From Pseudomonadota bacterium (lineage in GTDB: Bacteria; Pseudomonadota; Alphaproteobacteria; Micropepsales; Micropepsaceae), in NCBI GenBank assembly GCA_021851325.1, contig JAJZDZ010000007.1:93491-157490 (forward strand): a stretch of 64,000 nt of DNA, read 5' to 3'. Below are positions 9,240-16,735 of the stretch, piece after piece (within the stretch, counting starts at the first letter, position 1; the number at the start of each line of letters is the position of its first letter). A program made the translations under genes and the position numbers. Below the pieces are notes generated by a model. The model saw only the letters and a program-made list of their open reading frames with translations. It did not search any database and was not told the origin of the DNA.

Positions 9240-9824
9240 ATGTTTGCCAAGCGCCTGGCCGCCGTCTCGACGCTCGCCCTTGCCGTAGCCCTGCCGCTGC
9301 GGGCCCAGGCCGCAACCACCCCGGCCCCCGTCATTAAGGTCTATGGCAATCCTACAATTACCAATGCGGGAAAGATCCTGCGCTTCGCCTTGCCAGCAGC
9401 AGCGGCTGGAATTGCCTTGTGGAAAAACGATTACAACGGCTTCTATCAGCTGGCGGCCTCCTACATCACGACCATTGGTATCACCTACGGCTTAAAGCAC
9501 GTGATTCGCGAGCAGAGGCCGGATCATTCCAACTGGCAGTCTATGCCTTCAGATTCTTCGGCCAGTGCGTCCGCCGGCGCAGCCTTCCTCTGGCGCCGCT
9601 ATGGCTGGAAATATGGCATTCCGGCAGAGGCGCTGTCGGTATTCGTGGGTTATTCGCGTACGCAGGCCCATCTGCACCACTGGTATGACATTATTGCGGG
9701 GGATGCGGTGGCATGGGGTGTGAACATGCTGTTCGTGACGCATTATCATCCGGACAACCGCTATCACATCGGTTTTGGCGCCAGTCCGAATGGCGTGAGT
9801 GTAAACTTTGCGATGAACATGTGA
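9240..9824 (+). CDS. PAP2-family membrane phosphatase homologue with altered motif
   Basis: 194 residues from ATG 9240, which has GGAG six bases upstream; a TTG at 9237 also reads in frame. An N-terminal signal-like segment (1-25), then a PAP2 domain. Motif 1 is intact (K86, six residues, R93-P94). Motif 3 is intact (S139-R140, H146, D150). Motif 2, normally PSGH, reads PSDS (103-106), so its conserved His is Ser. PAP2 enzymes dephosphorylate lipid phosphates such as undecaprenyl pyrophosphate, PA or lipid A. The nucleophilic His of motif 3 is kept; activity may be reduced or changed. It is the second gene of the envelope cluster. Confidence 0.85.
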   Translation: MFAKRLAAVSTLALAVALPLRAQAATTPAPVIKVYGNPTITNAGKILRFALPAAAAGIALWKNDYNGFYQLAASYITTIGITYGLKHVIREQRPDHSNWQSMPSDSSASASAGAAFLWRRYGWKYGIPAEALSVFVGYSRTQAHLHHWYDIIAGDAVAWGVNMLFVTHYHPDNRYHIGFGASPNGVSVNFAMNM

Positions 9825-9851
9825 TTGACCATTTCCGGGTACGGACGGGTT

Positions 9852-10490
9852 ATGGATCTCACCATCACGCCGGCACCAAAACCGAACATTGATCTTATCC
9901 TCGATGTATTCGAACGGGGCATCGTTATCGGCCTCTTCATTAGTCTGTGTCTGAACCTCGGCCGGGATTTCCTGCTACATGGACATATTGTATCGCTGCT
10001 CTTTGTAATTGGCGAAAGCATCCCTGTTGCACTTATTCTGGTGCGTCGGCCGGCGCGGCCATTGAGCCAACGTCCGCGTGATTGGGTTCTGACCTTGATC
10101 GGTACCTGTCTTCCGCTTCTGGTACACGCTGGTGGCCCGGCGGTGATGGCGCCGGTTGTCTGCGGGCTTATCATTCTTCTGGGGTTTGCTATCCAGGTGG
10201 CAGCCAAGATCTCGCTGGGACGGAGCTTTGGGCTCGTGCCCGCCATTCGGGGCGTCAAAGGTGGCGGGCTATACCGCTTAGTCCGGCATCCTATCTATGC
10301 TGGCTATGTTTTGATGGATGTGGGATTTCTGCTTGCCAATGCGAGCGCATGGAATATGGCGCTGTACATCATTGCCTATAGTGCACAACTGGGACGTCTC
10401 TTTGCCGAGGAGCAATTGCTAATGGAAGATGCGGACTACCGCGCCTATGCTGCGCAGACGCGCTGGCGGATGGTGCCCGGCGTGTTTTGA
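9852..10490 (+). CDS. Isoprenylcysteine methyltransferase-like membrane protein
   Basis: 212 residues from ATG 9852; a TTG directly after the previous stop (9825) is a less likely start because nothing like a ribosome site precedes it. It has several TM helices and, near residues 137-150, GLYRLVRHPIYAGY, the hallmark of the ICMT/PEMT-like (NnrU-related) fold that binds S-adenosylmethionine. Family members methylate lipids or prenylated substrates; many bacterial ones have no known substrate. Third in the GT2-PAP2 cluster, so a lipid-linked substrate is plausible (inference). Confidence 0.75.
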   Translation: MDLTITPAPKPNIDLILDVFERGIVIGLFISLCLNLGRDFLLHGHIVSLLFVIGESIPVALILVRRPARPLSQRPRDWVLTLIGTCLPLLVHAGGPAVMAPVVCGLIILLGFAIQVAAKISLGRSFGLVPAIRGVKGGGLYRLVRHPIYAGYVLMDVGFLLANASAWNMALYIIAYSAQLGRLFAEEQLLMEDADYRAYAAQTRWRMVPGVF

Positions 10491-10543
10491 GGCCCACTCC
10501 TGCCAGGCGTTGGCCGGGTAACGACCTTGTTGGAGATGCAAAC

Positions 10544-10933
10544 ATGTTGATTCGCGCCTGTATGGCAAAAATACATAGGGCGACGGTAACCCAGGCTGAA
10601 CTCGATTATGTGGGCTCAATCACCATTGATGCAGCGCTCCTGGAAGCCAGTGGTATCCAGCCTTACCAATATGTGAACATTACCAGCCTCGCCAACGGAG
10701 CCTACTGGCAGACCTACGTGATCGAGGGCACACGCGGGGAGGGTGTCATCTGCCTCAATGGCTCGCCGGCTCGTCATTTTCATCCTGGCGACAAGGTAAT
10801 CATTCTGGCTGAGGCTTGGCTTGAACCCAAAGAGATGCCCGAGCTCAATCCCGTGGTGGTTTTTGTCGATGACAAGAATCAGATCACGGAGGTCAAGCGT
10901 CACCGCCTGGTGCCTCGGGGCCAGCATCTTTGA
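10544..10933 (+). CDS. panD: Aspartate 1-decarboxylase
   Basis: 129 residues. Makes beta-alanine from L-aspartate for pantothenate and coenzyme A, in the cytoplasm. It is a pyruvoyl enzyme: the self-cleavage site is Gly24-Ser25 (YVGSITID), with K9, Y22 and the downstream segment YVIEGTRGEGVICLNG all conserved. The start at 10544 has GGAG eight bases upstream and gives the standard MLIRACMAKIHRATVT N-terminus; the frame is open upstream but that extension is foreign to the family. The next gene begins about 110 bases downstream. Confidence 0.97.
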   Translation: MLIRACMAKIHRATVTQAELDYVGSITIDAALLEASGIQPYQYVNITSLANGAYWQTYVIEGTRGEGVICLNGSPARHFHPGDKVIILAEAWLEPKEMPELNPVVVFVDDKNQITEVKRHRLVPRGQHL

Positions 10934-11046
10934 GAGCTGTCTGCTGCAGGGGGGCGGGGACTCACCTGGTATGGATACGGTGGCTTTTCCGCCAGCTGCG
11001 GGCATGGCATGGTCGTGTCTGGTCTATTTGTTTAAGAGGATTTTGC

Positions 11047-11541
11047 ATGAAGCGAGCCCCCCTTGCTGCCGGCAGCGTCCTGCTGGCTCTAGGTCTGGCG
11101 CCAATGGCCCAGGCTGCCCACGGCACTGCCGGGCTATGGCGTGTCACCGTTAGCGTCAATGAGCCGGCAAACGCGTTTCTGACCCCTCAGCAACGGGCGC
11201 AGATGCGCGCCCATGGCATCGATATTCTGGGGCCCAATTCCATTGCCGCGGACCACTGCATGACCGAAGCCGAAGTGATGTCGAACCGACTCAGCAAGTC
11301 TGAGGACGTGGCCGGTTGCAGCCTGCAACATCAATCTGCCGACGGAGCGACCTTGCGGGGCACTCTCGTTTGCATGGAGGAACCCAAGGGGACCGGTCAC
11401 CTCCAGATCACTTATGCCAATCCCAAGCACTATACCGGTTCCATGGACTTCAGCGGCATGGCGCATGGCCAACGGGTTCATCTCACTTACCGCTACGATG
11501 GCCGCTGGCTGTCTTCCAAATGCGGCAAGATTAAGCATTGA
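11047..11541 (+). CDS. DUF3617-type exported protein
   Basis: 164 residues with a cleavable signal peptide (1-21, ending AQAA) and the DUF3617 pattern: GLWRVTVSV, a QRAQM helix, DHCMTEAEVM, and paired cysteines C77, C96, C114 and C161. Members are periplasmic or secreted proteins of unknown function common in Alphaproteobacteria. The start ATG 11047 has AGAGGA upstream and fits the signal peptide; the open frame before it is not coding. The sirtuin TTG start overlaps its stop (TTGA), so the two are probably co-translated. Confidence 0.75.
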   Translation: MKRAPLAAGSVLLALGLAPMAQAAHGTAGLWRVTVSVNEPANAFLTPQQRAQMRAHGIDILGPNSIAADHCMTEAEVMSNRLSKSEDVAGCSLQHQSADGATLRGTLVCMEEPKGTGHLQITYANPKHYTGSMDFSGMAHGQRVHLTYRYDGRWLSSKCGKIKH

Positions 11542-12299
11542 GGTCGGAAGCGGAGAGCCATGTCGTCGCCCTTTCCGCGAAGCTGCGAGCGGCCAAGCGG
11601 GCGGTGATCTTCACTGGCGCCGGTATATCTACGGAATCAGGAATTCCAGATTTTCGTTCAGCAGACGGCGTCTGGACCAAGATGGCCCCGATCGGCTTTG
11701 CCGAATTCATTGCTTCGGCAGCGATGCGACGGGAAGCCTGGCGCCGGCGCTTCGCCATGGATGCCATGTTTGCGGAAGCCAGGCCCAATCTCGGTCATCA
11801 GGCAGTGGCAACCCTCGTTCACCAGGGCCGGGCCTCCTGCGTGATTACCCAGAATATCGATAACCTGCACCAGGACTCGGGCTTAGCGGCTGACCGACTG
11901 GTTGAGCTACACGGGAATACCAGTTACGCCAAGTGCTTGAACTGTAATCTTCGTGTAGAACTTGAGCCGATTCGGGGGTACTTTTTCGCGCATGGACAGG
12001 TGCCTGACTGTCCGGATTGTGGCGGGATACTCAAGACCGCAACAATCTCCTTTGGCCAGGCGATGCCCGAACGGGAGCTGGCCCGCGCGCAGGCCGCAGC
12101 GACAAGCTGTGACCTGTTTTTGGTGCTGGGCTCCTCTCTTGTGGTTTACCCGGCGGCGGACTTGCCAGGTCTGGCGGTACGGCATGGGGCGGAGCTGGTG
12201 ATCGTCAATCGGGAGCCGACCCCCCTCGACGGACTTGCCGTCCTTGTCCTGCATGCGGCTATCGGCGATACGCTGGACGGCGCCGTGCGGGCACTGTAG
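11538..12299 (+). CDS. NAD-dependent protein deacylase (Sir2 family)
   Basis: 253 residues. Rossmann NAD site GAGISTESGIPDFRS (27-41), QNIDNLHQ (105-112), catalytic His125 (ELHG) and four zinc cysteines C133, C136, C158 and C161 are all present. It removes acetyl or other acyl groups from lysines using NAD and controls enzymes such as acyl-CoA synthetases in bacteria. Translation appears to begin at TTG 11538 overlapping the previous stop; no in-frame ATG lies near. Proximity to panD (CoA synthesis) is suggestive only. Confidence 0.93.
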   Translation: MRSEAESHVVALSAKLRAAKRAVIFTGAGISTESGIPDFRSADGVWTKMAPIGFAEFIASAAMRREAWRRRFAMDAMFAEARPNLGHQAVATLVHQGRASCVITQNIDNLHQDSGLAADRLVELHGNTSYAKCLNCNLRVELEPIRGYFFAHGQVPDCPDCGGILKTATISFGQAMPERELARAQAAATSCDLFLVLGSSLVVYPAADLPGLAVRHGAELVIVNREPTPLDGLAVLVLHAAIGDTLDGAVRAL

Positions 12300-12469
12300 A
12301 CCCTGATCGCGCGATCGCTAATATGACCCTGATCCCGGTCGCGCTGATTTACTCTGGTGCGAGAGTTCGGCGCCGGACAGCGGCACAGGTGAACGGACCT
12401 CTGGGTCCGTGAAGCCGGTGTAGCTGGCCAGGAGCCGAAGGGCTCGACCCCAACCCCAGGAGTTTTGCC
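12300..12469 (+). promoter_or_regulatory. Structured leader before the ClpP-like gene
   Basis: 170 bases containing a 12-bp palindrome GATCGCGCGATC (12305-12316), a perfect hairpin CGGACC-TCTG-GGTCCG (12394-12409) and a second GC-rich fold closer to the gene. It ends with CCAGGAG six bases before the GTG start. Could be a promoter plus structured 5' UTR; I recognise no known riboswitch or sRNA. Confidence 0.3.
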
Positions 12470-13069
12470 GTGTTTCGCCTCGACGACGAAGACGAGAAGT
12501 CCGACGAGAAAACCCCCCCGACGCCACCAATGCCGCCTGTGGCGCAGGCGCTCTACAAGTCGCGCACGGTCCTGATATTCGGCGAAGTCGACATGAAGAT
12601 GGCCGAGCGGGTAACTGCGCAGTTGCTCGCCCTGGCCTCGGAAAGTTCCGATCCTATCCGTGTGGTGCTGAACTCGCCTGGCGGGCACGTCGAGTCCGGG
12701 GATACCATTCATGACGTCATTCGGTTCTGTGGCCCCCTCGTCAAAATCATCGGGACGGGCTGGGTGGCTAGTGCCGGCGCCCACATCTTCCTGGGCGCCA
12801 AGCGTGAAAACAGACTGTGTCTGCCATTTACGCGATTTTTGCTGCATCAACCGCTCGGAGGTGTCCGCGGGCAGGCCTCGGATATTTCAATTGAGGCGGA
12901 AGAGATCATCAAGATGCGTGATCGGCTCAACCGGGAAATCGCCCGGGAGACAGGCCAGACTCTGGAAAAGGTTGTGGCCGATACCGAGCGTAATTTTTGG
13001 ATGAGCGCTGAGGAGGCGGTCGCCTACGGCCTCGTTGGCCGGGTTGTCGCCCGGGCCGATGAGGTCTAG
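12470..13069 (+). CDS. ClpP-like peptidase, third triad residue changed
   Basis: 199 residues from GTG. ClpP fold: VLNSPGGHVESG substrate groove, catalytic Ser101 in GWVASAGAH, catalytic His126 in LLHQPLGG. The triad Asp normally found in TERDxF is Asn175 here (TERNFW). A charged, proline-rich N-terminal tail (1-25) replaces the usual axial-loop sequence, and the IGF/L-loop docking hydrophobics are not obvious. Canonical ClpP forms 14-mers and degrades proteins unfolded by ClpX or ClpA; no Clp ATPase is adjacent. Likely a divergent paralogue with altered activity rather than the housekeeping enzyme. The GH13 gene starts 2 bases after its stop. Confidence 0.85.
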   Translation: MFRLDDEDEKSDEKTPPTPPMPPVAQALYKSRTVLIFGEVDMKMAERVTAQLLALASESSDPIRVVLNSPGGHVESGDTIHDVIRFCGPLVKIIGTGWVASAGAHIFLGAKRENRLCLPFTRFLLHQPLGGVRGQASDISIEAEEIIKMRDRLNREIARETGQTLEKVVADTERNFWMSAEEAVAYGLVGRVVARADEV

Positions 13070-13071
13070 CC

Positions 13072-14685
13072 ATGACCAGCGCCGGGCAATGGTGGCACGG
13101 CGCAGTCATCTATCAGATCTATGTTCGGAGCTTTTGCGACAGCAATGGAGACGGGCAGGGGGACATTGGCGGTGTTCTGTCCAAGCTCCCCTACCTCGCA
13201 GGCCTGGGGATTGACGCGATCTGGCTTTCCCCGATTCACCCCTCGCCGAATCGTGACTGGGGCTACGACGTCAGTGACTATGCCGGAGTTCACCCAGATT
13301 ATGGCAGTCTCGAAGATCTCGACCAGCTGGTGACGGCCGCCCATGGGCTCGGCCTCAAAGTCATGCTGGACGAGGTCCTTGCCCACACCTCAGATGAACA
13401 CCCATGGTTCATCGAGAGCCTGCAGGGGGACGCCAAACGCGACTGGTATGTTTGGGCGGACGCAAAGGCCGACGGCGCTGCACCGAACAATTGGCTGTCC
13501 GCCTTCGGTGGGCCGGCCTGGTCCTATCAGCCGGCGCGACGCCAGTATTACCACCATAAATTTCTGCGTCAGCAACCCAAGCTCAACTGGCACAATCCGG
13601 ATGCCAGGGCGGCGGCGCTAGCGGTCCTGCGCTTCTGGTTGGAGCGTGGTATTGACGGCTTTCGTCTTGATGTTGCCAATGCCTTTTTGCACGAGGAGAC
13701 GCTGGCTGATAATCCTCCAGTGCCAGCGTCGGCGCGCAGCACAGCTTATTGGGTGCATCCCCCAAATATGCAGTTACATTTTCACGACAGTAATTTAGTG
13801 GAGAATATTCAGGTTTTAGATGAAATTCGCAGGGTGGTCGACAGTTACCCCGATCGCTTTGTGATGGGAGAATTTTCGGAGCAGCCGGAGCGCAGCGGCT
13901 GCTACGCGCCTGCCGATCAGGGGCTGCATTCCGGATACAGTTTTCCATTGCTCGAAGCCCGCACGCTTGCTCCCGCTGTCATCAGCGACCACCTTGAAAC
14001 ACTGGCGCGATATCCGCGGCACTGGCCGTCGCTCAGCTTCAGCAATCACGATGTGATGCGGGCGCCCAGCCGCTTTGGCGGCCGGGTACCGCCACCGGAG
14101 CTTGCGCGCCTGCTTCTTGCGCTCCTCTTCGGTCTGCGTGGCACGGTCCTTCTCTATCAGGGAGAAGAGCTAGGTTTGCCGCAGGCGGAGCTGCCACGCG
14201 CGGCGCTGCGCGATCCGGTTGGGGATCTTTACTACCCCTACATTTATGGACGTGATGGCTGTCGCACGCCGATGCCATGGCAGGCGGGCGAAGCGAATCT
14301 GGGCTTCGGTACTGGCACGCCATGGCTTCCGTCCTTCGCCGGGCACGCCCCCTTCGCGGTAGACCAACAGCTCCAGGATCCACAGTCGACGCTCAATTTC
14401 TGTCGAAAGTTGATCGCGGCGCGCAAAGCGATGCCCGTTCTGTCGCAAGGCGATCTTGTGCTGCGCGAAGCTGGCTCGGGTATTTTGGCCTTTACCCGCA
14501 GGCACTCTGCGCAAACGGTACTTTGTCTCTTTAACCTGTCGCCGGATTCCCAGAAATTCGCGGATCACCACCTCGAGGGGGCAAAGGATCTTCAGATCGG
14601 ATGCGGCGCGGTTCACCGTTCCGCAACCGAGGTGAAACTGGGCCCCTATGCGGCGCAATTCCTCGCGGTTGGGAATTGGGAGTGA
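13072..14685 (+). CDS. GH13 alpha-glucosidase / alpha-amylase family enzyme
   Basis: 537 residues with a (beta/alpha)8 barrel: IYQIYVRSFCDSNGDGQGD near the N-terminus, catalytic nucleophile D200 (GFRLDVAN), acid/base E267 (VMGEFSE) and transition-state D327 (SNHDVMR). The region-I motif reads LDEVLAHTSDEHPWF, close to GH13 subfamily 23 alpha-glucosidases, which hydrolyse alpha-1,4 or alpha-1,6 glucosides or transglycosylate. There is no signal peptide, so it acts in the cytoplasm on imported oligosaccharides. It follows the ClpP-like gene by two bases and ends 8 bases before the convergent IscU-like gene. Confidence 0.93.
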   Translation: MTSAGQWWHGAVIYQIYVRSFCDSNGDGQGDIGGVLSKLPYLAGLGIDAIWLSPIHPSPNRDWGYDVSDYAGVHPDYGSLEDLDQLVTAAHGLGLKVMLDEVLAHTSDEHPWFIESLQGDAKRDWYVWADAKADGAAPNNWLSAFGGPAWSYQPARRQYYHHKFLRQQPKLNWHNPDARAAALAVLRFWLERGIDGFRLDVANAFLHEETLADNPPVPASARSTAYWVHPPNMQLHFHDSNLVENIQVLDEIRRVVDSYPDRFVMGEFSEQPERSGCYAPADQGLHSGYSFPLLEARTLAPAVISDHLETLARYPRHWPSLSFSNHDVMRAPSRFGGRVPPPELARLLLALLFGLRGTVLLYQGEELGLPQAELPRAALRDPVGDLYYPYIYGRDGCRTPMPWQAGEANLGFGTGTPWLPSFAGHAPFAVDQQLQDPQSTLNFCRKLIAARKAMPVLSQGDLVLREAGSGILAFTRRHSAQTVLCLFNLSPDSQKFADHHLEGAKDLQIGCGAVHRSATEVKLGPYAAQFLAVGNWE

Positions 14686-14693
14686 GCGGCGGC

Positions 14694-15119
14694 TCAGGTC
14701 TTCGATCCTGACAGCGCGGCGATGAGTGCGTCGAGTGGCAGCAGAACACAGCGGTGGCGACCTGGAATATCCGCGGCACCCGCAAATTCGCCATATGCCC
14801 CAAAAGGATGCGACGGCGGCGGTGCCCTGTCGGAAAGCATGTTCAGAAGCTGTGCCCGCAGGGCCACGACGTCGGCGCTGCTGGCACCGATGGCGTCGCG
14901 TCCGAGGATCGCGGCTGACGCCTGCGCCAAGACACAGGCGCGGGTCTCGTGCGCGAGGGCTGTAATGCGACCATCCGCCAGCATCACGTCCACGCGGACG
15001 CGATCGCCGCAGGCCGGGTTATGCGCTTCCCCGTGATGATCGGCCTCTGCGAGCCTGCCCGCGCCGTGGGCATCTGCAGCCAGGCGCAGGAGGCTGCGTT
15101 TGTAGAGCGGATCGCTCAT
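14694..15119 (-). CDS. IscU/NifU-N-like iron-sulfur scaffold protein
   Basis: 141 residues matching the NifU N-terminal/IscU fold with the three conserved cysteines: NPACGDRV (Cys about 36), RACVLAQASA (about 62) and HRCVLLPLDAL (about 124). Family members assemble Fe-S clusters and hand them to apoproteins. Its ATG overlaps the stop of the molybdopterin fusion gene (ATGA), so it is the last gene of a molybdenum-hydroxylase locus. I infer a dedicated role in supplying 2Fe-2S clusters to that enzyme; no isc or suf genes are adjacent. Confidence 0.8.
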   Translation of the reverse strand: MSDPLYKRSLLRLAADAHGAGRLAEADHHGEAHNPACGDRVRVDVMLADGRITALAHETRACVLAQASAAILGRDAIGASSADVVALRAQLLNMLSDRAPPPSHPFGAYGEFAGAADIPGRHRCVLLPLDALIAALSGSKT

Positions 15120-16726
15120 GCCCGGCTCCGGAACGCGGCCAAGGCCTCGGGGGTATCAATGTCAGTCAATGGCGCATCAGTGCCGGCCTCGACCTCGGCA
15201 ATGAGCTCCGGGTAGGCGGCAAGCAGGTTGCGGGCACCGATATCGCCCTCCAGATCGGACATGGCGCTAAAAAAGCGGCGCGCCCATAATACCGGATTGC
15301 CCCGCTTGCCATGCCGGCTGGCAAGACAGATGGCCCGACCCTCCTGAGGTGCAAAGGCGGCGATCAGCCGGTTAATCAGTTCCGCATCCACCCCCGGCAT
15401 GTCGCCCAGAAGCATGAGCGCTCCGTCGCAGTCCTCCCCAATTGCAGAAAGTCCGCAGCGTAGCGAGGTGCTCATGCCCTTCGCGTAATCCGGATTATGG
15501 ACGATACGAACATCAAGACCGGAAATAGCCTCCTTGATAGCGTCGGCGTCATGACCGGTGACCACAATCGTCTCGTCGGCCTGGCTGCTGAGCGCGGCCT
15601 CGAGCGCATAACGGATCAAAGGCTTTCCGTTCAGGGGCGCAAGCAGCTTGTTCTTTCCCATACGTGTCGATTGTCCCGCTGCCAGCACCACGGCTGAAAC
15701 ATAGGGAGCACGCGCTTCCATGCGCGTGGTTTCATCGCGTGGCTGTGGCCGCAGAGGAATCTCACTCAGAAGTCCGCCTACTCCCATGCCCATCAGGTCG
15801 CGCGGTGTTACCGGCAGACGGGCGAGAAGACGCCACAATACGAAGTCAAAGCCGTTGAGTTTGGGTGAAATGGCGCAACCTGGCAGGCCAATTACAGCGG
15901 CTGATCCCATCTCGCCCAGTAACAGCAGGTTGCCCGGATCCACAGGCATGCCAAAATGAAGCACGCGCCCGCCCGCCTCAGCGATTGCCGACGGTATGAC
16001 GTCGCGCCGATCGGTGATGGCGCTGGCACCAAAGATGAGGATAAGTTCGCAGCCAGCCCGTGCTGCCTCCTGGATTGCCGGAACCAGGGCGGCCGGCTCA
16101 TGGGCGACCCGCCGTTCCAGCACGAGGCTACTGCCCTGGGCGCGAAGACGATCTTCGACCGCGTTTCTGGCCTTATCCAGAAGCGAGGGTTTGGTCGCTT
16201 CAATATGGGTCAGGATCAGCGCCGCACGCTGGGCATAAAACCTGGCCAGCCGCAGGGGCGGGCGCTGCAGCAGGGCGGCGGCGGCGTCCAGCGCTGCTTG
16301 TGGCACGGCAAAGGGAATGATCTTGATTGTCGCCAGCATCTGCCGGGTCGAGACCCGCGCAAAAGGTGGTAGTGTCGCCATCGCAATAGCTTCGTGGACA
16401 TTATTGAAGGCATCGATCTGTGCGGCATCTACAATGACGACGCCAGCCGCTTGCGCGTAAAGATTGGCGCGACCGGTAAAGGCAGCTCCGATCCGTATAT
16501 CCTCGCCTGCGCAAAGGTGCGCCAGCCTTAGCGCGGCCTCGTCTTCACCGACGTCTTCCGCTTCCAGGCGCGCGACGGTCAATTGCGTGATGCCGCCGGC
16601 ACGCAGCAGGTTGATGTCGTCGCCGGAAAGTATCCGGCCCTTCTTGAACAGGCGGCCGGCGGCGCGCTGGGCATGAACCAAAATAGCGCCTTCGGTACTC
16701 GCGACGGGCAGGGTCAGAAACTGCAT
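15116..16726 (-). CDS. Molybdopterin-binding / molybdenum cofactor cytidylyltransferase fusion
   Basis: 536 residues in two parts. The N-terminal half carries a MogA/MoeA-type molybdopterin-binding domain (about 180-320), with FGASAITDRRDV and LPGCAISPKLNGFD. The C-terminal half (about 343-536) is an NTP transferase of the MobA/MocA type: LAAGQSTRMGKNK (348-360), LLGDMPG. The fusion is known next to xanthine-dehydrogenase-family genes and probably binds Mo-MPT and adds CMP to give the MCD cofactor used by this enzyme family. It lies 9 bases after the sensor kinase and overlaps the IscU-like gene. Confidence 0.9.
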   Translation of the reverse strand: MQFLTLPVASTEGAILVHAQRAAGRLFKKGRILSGDDINLLRAGGITQLTVARLEAEDVGEDEAALRLAHLCAGEDIRIGAAFTGRANLYAQAAGVVIVDAAQIDAFNNVHEAIAMATLPPFARVSTRQMLATIKIIPFAVPQAALDAAAALLQRPPLRLARFYAQRAALILTHIEATKPSLLDKARNAVEDRLRAQGSSLVLERRVAHEPAALVPAIQEAARAGCELILIFGASAITDRRDVIPSAIAEAGGRVLHFGMPVDPGNLLLLGEMGSAAVIGLPGCAISPKLNGFDFVLWRLLARLPVTPRDLMGMGVGGLLSEIPLRPQPRDETTRMEARAPYVSAVVLAAGQSTRMGKNKLLAPLNGKPLIRYALEAALSSQADETIVVTGHDADAIKEAISGLDVRIVHNPDYAKGMSTSLRCGLSAIGEDCDGALMLLGDMPGVDAELINRLIAAFAPQEGRAICLASRHGKRGNPVLWARRFFSAMSDLEGDIGARNLLAAYPELIAEVEAGTDAPLTDIDTPEALAAFRSRA

Positions 16727-16735
16727 CCTGCAAGT

